Positions 1-5,404 of a stretch of DNA of 8,053 bases are shown one piece after another; the stretch's first letter is position 1, and the number at the start of each line of letters is the position of its first letter. The notes beneath the pieces are model-generated. The model saw nothing but the letters and a program-made list of their open reading frames with translations, did not search any database and was not told the origin of the DNA. The translations under genes were made by a program, and so were the position numbers. The stretch comes from Promicromonosporaceae bacterium (GTDB taxonomy: Bacteria > Actinomycetota > Actinomycetes > Actinomycetales > Cellulomonadaceae): assembly GCA_009780755.1 (NCBI GenBank), contig WQZL01000114.1, positions 1 to 8,053 on the forward strand, written 5' to 3'.

Positions 1-836
1 ACAATCACGCGCGGCTGTGTGGGATGGGAGACATACCAGTTCTCAACGCGGAACACCTCCTCGCCGATATTCGGCGAGCGTGGCGGGAAGCGTTGGTCGA
101 GTTCCCGGCCCACCATGTCGCGGATGATGCGATCCTGGGTGGCATCTGGGCCATGCATGTCGATGGCCTCCACCACGTACCCGTCACGGATGACGGTGGT
201 GGTGTCGGCGATGGACTCGATCTCGCCTAGCTTGTGGCTGATGATGATGCAGGTGATGCCCTCGTCGCGCAGGCCGCGCAGCAGGTTCAGCAGATGCTCG
301 GAGTCGGTGTCATTCAGCGCCGCCGTCGGTTCATCAAGAATGAGTAGCGAGACGTCCTTGGAGAGCGCCTTGGCGATCTCGATGAGCTGCTGCTTGCCAA
401 CGCCGAGTTGCCCAACGCGGGTTACCGGCGATTCGCGCAGGCCAACACGATCCATCAACTCTGTGGCCAGGGAGTTGGCCTTATTCCAGTTGATGAGACC
501 GCCGCGCGATACTTCGTTGCCGAGGAAGATATTTTCGGCCACCGAGAGATCTGGCACCAGCGCCAACTCTTGGTGGATGATGACGATGCCCTTGGCCTCG
601 GAATCCTTGATCGAACCAAACCGGCACTCCTCACCACGGAAGATGATGTTTCCATCGTAGGAGCCGTGCGGATACACGCCCGAAAGCACCTTCATCAAGG
701 TGGATTTCCCGGCCCCGTTCTCGCCGCAGATGGCGTGAATCTCGCCCTCCTGGACCCGCAGGTTCACATCTTTTAGAACCTTGACTCCAGGGAAGTTTTT
801 GGTGATGTCCTGCATCTCAAGGATGGTCTTCGACAT
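1..836 (-). CDS. mmsA: Multiple-monosaccharide ABC transporter ATP-binding protein (partial, C-terminal half off window)
   Basis: This is the cytoplasmic ATPase that powers sugar import with the ChvE-type binding protein encoded just upstream. The ATG at 836 is preceded by AGGA five bases away. About 279 residues are visible before the left edge; the family is about 500 residues with two fused ABC domains, so nearly all of the first domain and the start of the linker are present. Walker A is GENGAGKST (residues 38-46), the Q-loop is IHQE (88-91), the signature region is LGVGKQQ (144-150), Walker B is LLILDEP (164-170), and the H-loop His is 201 in ISHK. The LGVGKQQ signature replaces the textbook LSGGQ; as I recall, it is normal for the GguA/MmsA branch of sugar ATPases, so it is not a defect. 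The gene lies 99 bp downstream of chvE on the same strand and is probably co-transcribed through the hairpin at 887-919. XylG-like naming is also possible. The permease should follow beyond the left edge. Confidence 0.95.
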   Translation of the reverse strand, partial: MSKTILEMQDITKNFPGVKVLKDVNLRVQEGEIHAICGENGAGKSTLMKVLSGVYPHGSYDGNIIFRGEECRFGSIKDSEAKGIVIIHQELALVPDLSVAENIFLGNEVSRGGLINWNKANSLATELMDRVGLRESPVTRVGQLGVGKQQLIEIAKALSKDVSLLILDEPTAALNDTDSEHLLNLLRGLRDEGITCIIISHKLGEIESIADTTTVIRDGYVVEAIDMHGPDATQDRIIRDMVGRELDQRFPPRSPNIGEEVFRVENWYVSHPTQPRVI

Positions 837-886
837 ACCCGTCCTACCGTCTCTATCAGATAATGGTCAAGCTGATTGACGCAGCA

Positions 887-919
887 AGGGCCGCTGGCCT
901 CGATGGGGCCAGCGGCCTT
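887..919 (-). terminator. GC-rich hairpin between chvE and mmsA (attenuator or partial terminator)
   Basis: GGCCGCTGGCC (889-899) and GGCCAGCGGCC (907-917) form a perfect 11-bp stem with a 7-nt loop. One wobble pair and one A-T pair extend it to 887/919. Read on the minus strand it begins 19 nt after the chvE stop codon. No T-run follows it in either direction, so it is not a classic intrinsic terminator. Since mmsA follows in the same orientation, I infer partial termination or protection of the chvE mRNA 3' end, a common way to make more binding protein than transporter. Confidence 0.6.
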
Positions 920-935
920 GCCGCATCTACTCAAC

Positions 936-2051
936 TCACATGACGCCCGCGTCAACCTGCTCGCGGGTAAGGAAGCCGGAGTCGATCAACTCTTCTTGAA
1001 TGTTGTCAACGGTCACGGTGGAGACCGGCAGCAGGAATGACGGGACAACGAACACGCCGTTGTCGTAGTCGGTGGTGTTGTTCGGCGTTGGGGTCTCGTC
1101 GTTCATGAAGGCGACTGCCGCCGCGATGGCCTGCTCGGCCAGGAGACGGGTGTCCTTGAAGATGGTCGAATACTGCACGCCCTGGTCGATCATGGCCACC
1201 GAGGCAACCTCGGCGTCCTGACCGGAGACGACGGGCAGGCCGTCGGCCAGCGTGGGGCCGTAACCGGCATTTTGCAGGGCCGTGATGATGCCGCGGGAGA
1301 TGCCGTCGAACGGCGAAAGGATGCCGTGAAGGGCACCGGAGCCACCACCATAGTGAGCGGTGATGAGGTTCTCCATGCGGGTCTGGGCGGCTTCCTGCGA
1401 CCAGCGCAGCGTGGCGCCCTGCTCGATGGTGGTCTGGCCGGAGCCGACCACCACGGTGCCATCGTCAATCAGCGGCTGAATGACGGACATGGCGCCGTTC
1501 CAGAAGAAGTGGGCGTTGTTGTCGTCCAGCGAACCGGCGAACAGTTCGATGTACCAGGGGGAGACGCCGGCGAAGTGGGTGTTTAGGCCCGAGACCAGCG
1601 AGGTTGCCTGGTCCACGCCCACCTGGAAGTTGTCGAACGTGACGTAGAAGTCGATGTTCGGGGTGTCACGGATCAGGCGGTCATAGGAGATGACCGAGAT
1701 GCCCGCGTCGGCGGCGGCTTGCAGCTGTGTGCCAAGCGCCGTGCCGTCAATGGCGGCGATGATTAGAACGTCAACGCCCTGGGTAATCATCTGGTCGATC
1801 TGCTGCTGCTGGGTGGGGATGTCATCGTTGGCGAACTGAAGGTTCACCGAGAAGCCCGCGGCCTCTAGGCCCTCGCGGGTGCTGTTGCCATCGGCAATCC
1901 ACCGCTCGGAGGTCTGCGTTGGCATCGAGACGCCGACTGTGCCGGCGCCTCCACCACCGGTGTCACCGTTGTCATCGCCACAGGCGCTAAGGCCAGCGAC
2001 GGCTAGTAGTGCCACCGCACCGGCGGCGATCATCTTGTACGTGCGCTTCAT
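936..2051 (-). CDS. chvE: ChvE-type multiple-monosaccharide ABC transporter substrate-binding lipoprotein
   Basis: The extracytoplasmic binding protein captures the sugar and delivers it to the membrane transporter. The protein is 371 residues. Its signal peptide has basic residues at the start, a hydrophobic stretch at about residues 7-20, and the lipobox LSAC with the lipidated Cys at 24, followed by a Gly/Asp-rich linker (25-38). The mature part is a type I periplasmic-binding fold with ChvE-like segments: SMPTQTSERW (42-51), ISYDRLI (121-127), ELFAGSLDDNNA (169-180), SPFDGISRGII (246-256) and SGQDAE (276-281). The ATG at 2051 is chosen because GAAGGA (2059-2064) lies 7 nt upstream and the signal peptide starts there. 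The longer frame opening with GTG at 2108 would begin upstream of the predicted transcript start. ChvE homologues bind arabinose, xylose, galactose or glucose; the neighbouring araBDA genes and the shared operator point to L-arabinose, which is inference. It leads the transporter operon. Confidence 0.95.
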   Translation of the reverse strand: MKRTYKMIAAGAVALLAVAGLSACGDDNGDTGGGGAGTVGVSMPTQTSERWIADGNSTREGLEAAGFSVNLQFANDDIPTQQQQIDQMITQGVDVLIIAAIDGTALGTQLQAAADAGISVISYDRLIRDTPNIDFYVTFDNFQVGVDQATSLVSGLNTHFAGVSPWYIELFAGSLDDNNAHFFWNGAMSVIQPLIDDGTVVVGSGQTTIEQGATLRWSQEAAQTRMENLITAHYGGGSGALHGILSPFDGISRGIITALQNAGYGPTLADGLPVVSGQDAEVASVAMIDQGVQYSTIFKDTRLLAEQAIAAAVAFMNDETPTPNNTTDYDNGVFVVPSFLLPVSTVTVDNIQEELIDSGFLTREQVDAGVM

Positions 2052-2099
2052 TGCGTTGTCCTTCTTTACTGGGGTAGGCGGTATCGGGGAAGCCCGACG

Positions 2100-2137
2100 C
2101 TGCATCACGTTAGCGCTAACATGGTAGTGGTTGTCAA
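2100..2137 (-). promoter_or_regulatory. Promoter of the chvE-mmsA transporter operon
   Basis: On the minus strand a perfect -35 box TTGACA (2132-2137) is followed after 19 bp by TAACGT (2107-2112), which fits the actinobacterial -10 pattern TAnnnT. This predicts a transcript start near 2100-2101 and a leader of about 50 nt that contains the GAAGGA ribosome binding site. The 19-bp spacer is longer than the usual 17, so the promoter may be weak in the absence of help, or the true -10 may be offset. The LacI-type operator fills the spacer and covers the -10, as expected for repression. Confidence 0.6.
2107..2122. promoter_or_regulatory. LacI-family (AraR-like) operator upstream of chvE
   Basis: The site reads ATGTTAGCGCTAACGT on the minus strand. 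The inner 12 bp, GTTAGCGCTAAC (2109-2120), is a perfect palindrome with the central CG typical of LacI-family operators, and only one of the flanking pairs is broken. It matches the operator at 7037-7052 at 14 of 16 positions. It overlaps the chvE -10 element and lies 75 bp before the ATG of the divergent hydrolase, so one bound repressor could affect both directions. Binding by the regulator at 7099-8053 is inferred, not shown. Confidence 0.85.
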
Positions 2138-2197
2138 GCGCTGCGAGCCGAATTGTTACCTGTATGTTGGGCGAGGTGCCTGTGCAAGACTTGCTCG

Positions 2198-3136
2198 ATG
2201 ACTGAGTTTCGAGACAGGCTGCGGCAACTACTGGGTCCGTTGCCAGCGTTTACGCCGCTAAACCCCTACGTCGAATACCGGGCCGACTTGGGCGACGTAT
2301 ACCGTGAGCAGGTCTGTTACAACGTGGAGCCGGGCGAGCGGGTGCGAGCCTATCTGTTCACCCCGAAGGGACTTTTGGACGCAGAGCGGCGCCCAGCTGT
2401 GTTAGCACATCACCAGCACAACGATGAGTTTCAGCTAGGAAAGTCAGAGGTGGCCGGGTTGGCCGGGCACCCTGACCAGGCATACGCGCTGGAGCTGGCG
2501 CGGCGCGGGTTTGTGGTACTCGCCCCGGACGCCCTCGGCTTTGAAGAACGCGGGCCATATGCTGGCGAATTGGCGGCGCCGGTGACGCAAACCGTCGGCG
2601 GCAACCGAGAAAGATTCGAGTTCACCAGGCGCGTACTCAACGGCTCGTGCCTACAGGCCAAACTGGTTTCCGACATGCAACGCGGCCTCGACTACCTACA
2701 GACCCGTCCCGAAGTGGACGGCGGGCGCCTCGGCGCCATCGGCCACTCCCTGGGCGGGCAACAGACCCTGTTCCTGGCCGCCCTGGACAATCGAGTGCAG
2801 GCGGGCGTTTCCTCCTGCGGTTTTTCCTCCCTCCGCTCGGTACTTCGGGAGGGCATTAACCACAACTTCGGCGCCTACGTGCCGGGCCTGCTGGCGCACG
2901 GGGATGTCGGAGACGTACTTAGGGCTGTCGCGCCGCGCCCGTTCCTGGCGCTTAACGGCAGCGACGATCCGATCTTCCCCATTGACGGCCTGTATGACTC
3001 CTACGCCACGGCCCAGCCAGCCTACGAGGAGGCCGGGCACCCCGAGCGTCTGCGCGTGGCCGCCAGGGCTGGCGGCCACGCCTTCACTCCCGAAATGCGT
3101 GACCGCGCCTACGCCTGGCTAGAACGCTGGCTTTAA
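2198..3136 (+). CDS. Alpha/beta-hydrolase, dienelactone-hydrolase/acetyl-esterase-like, substrate unknown
   Basis: The product is a 312-residue cytoplasmic hydrolase with no signal peptide or membrane segment. The alpha/beta-hydrolase triad is intact: nucleophile Ser184 in GHSLGG (182-187), acid Asp257 in NGSDDPIFP (253-261) and base His294 in AGGHAF (291-296). HHQHN (71-75) sits where the oxyanion-hole HG motif is usual, and PDALGFEERG (110-119) resembles loops in dienelactone hydrolase and acetyl-xylan-esterase-like families. The ATG at 2198 is preferred because homologous sequence starts there; the only in-frame upstream start is a TTG at 2153. No good ribosome binding site precedes either, with GAGG at 2173-2176 too far away. 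No convincing promoter is visible; TATGTT at 2163-2168 is the best -10-like hexamer. It diverges from chvE across an operator and converges on araA with 1 nt between stop codons. Its siting suggests action on an ester or lactone derived from arabinose-containing polymers, but this is inference. Confidence 0.85.
   Translation: MTEFRDRLRQLLGPLPAFTPLNPYVEYRADLGDVYREQVCYNVEPGERVRAYLFTPKGLLDAERRPAVLAHHQHNDEFQLGKSEVAGLAGHPDQAYALELARRGFVVLAPDALGFEERGPYAGELAAPVTQTVGGNRERFEFTRRVLNGSCLQAKLVSDMQRGLDYLQTRPEVDGGRLGAIGHSLGGQQTLFLAALDNRVQAGVSSCGFSSLRSVLREGINHNFGAYVPGLLAHGDVGDVLRAVAPRPFLALNGSDDPIFPIDGLYDSYATAQPAYEEAGHPERLRVAARAGGHAFTPEMRDRAYAWLERWL
3054..3081 (-). terminator. 13-bp perfect inverted repeat inside the hydrolase gene, candidate terminator for araBDA
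   Basis: Bases 3054-3066 (GCGTGGCCGCCAG) and 3069-3081 (CTGGCGGCCACGC) are exact reverse complements separated by GG. In RNA this gives a stem of about 12 bp closed by a 4-nt loop. On the minus strand it starts 57 nt after the araA stop codon, where an operon terminator would be expected, because the araA and hydrolase stop codons leave no intergenic space. It has no following T-run. It also encodes the hydrolase residues around catalytic His294. The structure is directly seen; a terminator role is inference. Confidence 0.45.
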
Positions 3137-3137
3137 C

Positions 3138-4649
3138 TCACAGACCTTGGGCTAGACGGTGGTAAGCGGCGTTCCAGCGCACCTGGTCGGCAAAGCCACG
3201 ACGGGTCGTGTTCTCATCGATCACCAGCAATTCGATCCGGGCCAGCTCGGCGAAAATCTCGAATGCCTCGATGCCCACCGCCGTGGTCATCGCGGTGTGA
3301 TGCGCACCTCCGGCCGTCAGCCAGCATTCGGCGCTGGTGGCGAAGTCGGGGCGCGGCTTCCATACGGCGCGGGCAACGGGAAGGTTGGGCAGCGGTGCCG
3401 TCGGCGGCACGGTGTCTACCACGTTGGCGGTCAAGCGGAAGCGGTCACGCATATCGGCCAGCGAGACCACTACAGCACCCTGCTTAGGGTCGGCATCAAA
3501 GACCATGCGCACTGGGTCTTCCTTGCCGCCGATGCCAAGGGGGTGAATCTCGATGCGAGGCTTGGCGGTGGTGAGCGTTGGGCAGATTTCCAGCATGTGC
3601 GCGCCCAAGATCAGCTCGCTGCCGGGAGTCAGGTCGTAGGTGTAGTCCTCCATCAGCGAGGCGCCACCGGGCAGGCCGACGCCCATCACCTTCGCGGCGC
3701 GCACCAGCACGGCCGTCTTCCAGTCACCCTCGGCACCGAAGCCATAACCCTTGGCCATTAGCCGCTGCACGGCCAGGCCCGGCAGTTGCCGCAGGTCGCC
3801 CAGGTCTTCAAAGTTGGTGGTGAACGCCTTGGCACCCACGGAGGTTAGGAAAGATTCGAGTGCGATCTCCTGGCGAGCCGCGTAACGCAGCGACTCATGC
3901 CGCTCGCCGTGCTGGCGCAGCTCGGGCGCCACGTCATACAAGCTCTCATATTCGGCCACGAGCGCGTCCACTTGCGTTTCGGCCACGGCGGCCACGGCGG
4001 CTACTAACTCGTTGACTCCCCAGGTGTTAACGCTCACCCCGAAGCGCAATTCGGCCTCGGTCTTGTCCCCCTCGGTGACCGCGACATTGCGCATGTTATC
4101 GCCGAAGCGGCACAGCTTCAGGCCGTGCGTGGCATCCCAACCGGCAGCCCCTCGAATCCAAGTGCCGACGCGCTTTTGCACCGCCGGATTGGTGACGTGA
4201 CCGGCCACGGTGGTGCGGGCGACGCCCAGCCGGGCGGCGATGTACGCGTACTCGCGGTCGCCGTGGGCGGCCTGGTTCAGATTCATGAAATCCATGTCGA
4301 TGGTGTCCCACGGCAGTTCCATGCCCGCCTGCGTGTGCAGGTGCAGCAATGGCTTGCGCAGCAGGTCAAGACCGGTGATCCACATTTTCGCCGGGGAGAA
4401 TGTGTGCATCCAGGTGATGACGCCGAGTACGGCATCGTTAGAGTTAGCGTCCAACATGGCGCGGCGGATCGAGTTCGAATCCTTTAGCACGGGCTTCCAG
4501 ACGATGCGCGCGGGCACATCGGCGGCGACGTCTAGGGTGCGGGCCACTTCCTGAGATTGGGCCGCCACCTGTTCTAGCGTCTCGGGACCGTAAAGGTCTT
4601 GGCTGCCGGTGAAGAACCAGATTTCACGGTCTGCGTAGGGCTTGGTCAT
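3138..4649 (-). CDS. araA: L-arabinose isomerase
   Basis: This enzyme interconverts L-arabinose and L-ribulose, the first intracellular step of the pathway, in the cytoplasm with a divalent metal, usually Mn. The 503-residue length matches the family (E. coli AraA is 500). Recognisable segments include EIWFFTGSQDLYG (9-21), ITWMHTFSPAKMW (78-90), LLHLHTQ (101-107), VNTWGVNEL (207-215) and MEDYTYDL (333-340). The metal and catalytic residues of the family correspond to Glu307 (GAEGDWK), Glu334 (MEDY), His351 (GAHMLE) and the histidines at 450-451 (GGAHHT). The start is ATG 4649, because AAAGGAG lies 5 nt upstream; an in-frame GTG at 4694 would only add residues read from the intergenic repeat. 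It is the last gene of the araB-araD-araA operon, 53 nt after araD. The stop codon is 1 nt from that of the convergent hydrolase. Confidence 0.98.
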   Translation of the reverse strand: MTKPYADREIWFFTGSQDLYGPETLEQVAAQSQEVARTLDVAADVPARIVWKPVLKDSNSIRRAMLDANSNDAVLGVITWMHTFSPAKMWITGLDLLRKPLLHLHTQAGMELPWDTIDMDFMNLNQAAHGDREYAYIAARLGVARTTVAGHVTNPAVQKRVGTWIRGAAGWDATHGLKLCRFGDNMRNVAVTEGDKTEAELRFGVSVNTWGVNELVAAVAAVAETQVDALVAEYESLYDVAPELRQHGERHESLRYAARQEIALESFLTSVGAKAFTTNFEDLGDLRQLPGLAVQRLMAKGYGFGAEGDWKTAVLVRAAKVMGVGLPGGASLMEDYTYDLTPGSELILGAHMLEICPTLTTAKPRIEIHPLGIGGKEDPVRMVFDADPKQGAVVVSLADMRDRFRLTANVVDTVPPTAPLPNLPVARAVWKPRPDFATSAECWLTAGGAHHTAMTTAVGIEAFEIFAELARIELLVIDENTTRRGFADQVRWNAAYHRLAQGL

Positions 4650-4654
4650 TTGTA

Positions 4655-4661
4655 CTCCTTT
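4655..4661 (-). promoter_or_regulatory. Ribosome binding site that fixes the araA start
   Basis: AAAGGAG on the minus strand lies 5 nt before ATG 4649. It is the best Shine-Dalgarno sequence in the window and rules out the longer frame starting at 4694. Confidence 0.85.
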
Positions 4662-4668
4662 GAGTGTT

Positions 4669-4697
4669 TCGGTGGTTTCGACAAGCTCAACCACCGG
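4669..4697. repeat. REP-like inverted repeat between araD and araA
   Basis: CGGTGGTT (4670-4677) and AACCACCG (4689-4696) form an 8-bp perfect stem with an 11-nt loop, extendable by one wobble pair to 4669/4697. The core GGTTTCGACAAGCTCAACC is of a type that I recall as dispersed in many copies in actinobacterial genomes, where its translation gives spurious peptides such as VELVETT; such a peptide would be added to AraA if the GTG at 4694 were used. The element starts 6 nt after the araD stop and ends 8 nt before the araA ribosome binding site. Only one copy is in this window, so its repeated nature rests on recall. Confidence 0.65.
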
Positions 4698-4702
4698 CAG
4701 GG

Positions 4703-5395
4703 TTATTGTCCGTAGACGTTTTGGTAGCGGTCGTAGAGGGAGTCGATGGCGGCTTGCTCAATGGGGATGAGCGGCCCAAGCTGGCCGGAGATGTGAACGG
4801 TTCGGGCCACCTCTTCGAGCAGGGTGGCAGCCTTGACCGCACCGTGGGCGTCCTTACCGATGGTGAACGGGCCGTGGTTTTGCATCAGCACCGCCGGACT
4901 GCGGTGATCCCGCAGGGTTTCGACGATGCCACGACCAATCGAGTCGTCGCCGATGATCGCGAACGGCCCCACCGGGATCGGCCCACCGAATTCATCGGCC
5001 ATCATGGTCAGCACGCAGGGAATTTCCTCACCGCGAGCCGCCCAGGCGGTCGCATAGGTGGAATGCGTGTGCACGACGCCGCCCACCTGCGGCATGTGCC
5101 GGTAAACGTAGGCGTGCGCGGCGGTGTCCGATGACGGGGAGCGTGCGCCTTCCACCAGATTGCCGTCCAGATCACAGACCACCATCGACTCCGCATCGAG
5201 GTCGTCGTACCTCACGCCCGAGGGCTTGATGACGAACAGGTCCGGGTGGCCGGCTACGCCCGGTATGCGGCCGGAGACATTACCTGCGGTCCAGACCACG
5301 AGTTCCCAGCGAGGAAGCTCGGCGTGCAGCGCGGCCACGTTGGCCTTGGCGGCGTCTACGGCCTTGCGCATTGAGGCGGGGATGATGCTGGTCAT
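4703..5395 (-). CDS. araD: L-ribulose-5-phosphate 4-epimerase
   Basis: This class II aldolase-fold enzyme converts L-ribulose 5-phosphate to D-xylulose 5-phosphate by retro-aldol cleavage and rejoining, which delivers arabinose carbon to the pentose phosphate pathway. The 230 residues match the family (E. coli AraD is 231). Visible motifs are TAGNVSGR (36-43) and KPSGV (57-61) for phosphate and substrate contact, SSDTAAH (88-94), the zinc ligands His109 and His111 in HTHSTYATAWA, the third zinc ligand His174 in QNHGPF, and the C-terminal VYGQ, whose Tyr228 corresponds to the catalytic Tyr near the E. coli C-terminus. The ATG at 5395 follows araB with 9 nt between them; its ribosome binding site AGGA (5403-5406) overlaps the araB stop codon, which suggests translational coupling. 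Related sugar-phosphate epimerases or aldolases share the fold, but the neighbouring araA and kinase settle the assignment. Confidence 0.97.
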   Translation of the reverse strand: MTSIIPASMRKAVDAAKANVAALHAELPRWELVVWTAGNVSGRIPGVAGHPDLFVIKPSGVRYDDLDAESMVVCDLDGNLVEGARSPSSDTAAHAYVYRHMPQVGGVVHTHSTYATAWAARGEEIPCVLTMMADEFGGPIPVGPFAIIGDDSIGRGIVETLRDHRSPAVLMQNHGPFTIGKDAHGAVKAATLLEEVARTVHISGQLGPLIPIEQAAIDSLYDRYQNVYGQ

Positions 5396-5404
5396 GTCAC
5401 ATTC

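Noticed and set aside
60..78. 8-bp inverted repeat CTCGCCGA/TCGGCGAG with 3-nt loop in the ATPase gene
   Set aside because: It is inside coding sequence far from any gene end, and a stem of this length is expected by chance in GC-rich DNA.
19..660. Long open frame on the plus strand opposite the ABC ATPase gene, and similar ones opposite araA and araB
   Set aside because: These are antisense shadows produced by GC-biased third positions; their products are Ser/Arg- or Gly/His-rich and show no family motifs, while the opposite strand encodes clear enzymes.
2052..2108. Extension of the chvE reading frame to a GTG at 2108 (19 extra residues)
   Set aside because: It would begin inside the operator and upstream of the predicted transcript start, lacks a ribosome binding site and would bury the lipoprotein signal peptide. 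ATG 2051 with GAAGGA is better.
2153..2197. TTG at 2153 as the start of the hydrolase
   Set aside because: The added residues are Cys-rich and unlike the family, and no ribosome binding site precedes it. ATG 2198 fits the conserved N-terminus, although its own ribosome binding site is also poor.
3981..3998. Tandem GGCCACGGC repeat in araA
   Set aside because: Two copies only, encoding the Ala/Val-rich helix AVAAVA; explained by codon bias in alanine-rich sequence.
4443..4457. Operator-like half-site GTTAGCG followed by AACAT inside araA
   Set aside because: The two arms have an extra base between them, so the spacing is wrong for the palindrome, and the bases encode ordinary AraA residues.
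4650..4694. Extension of the araA frame to a GTG at 4694
   Set aside because: The extra 15 residues are translated from the intergenic repeat, and ATG 4649 has an excellent AAAGGAG.
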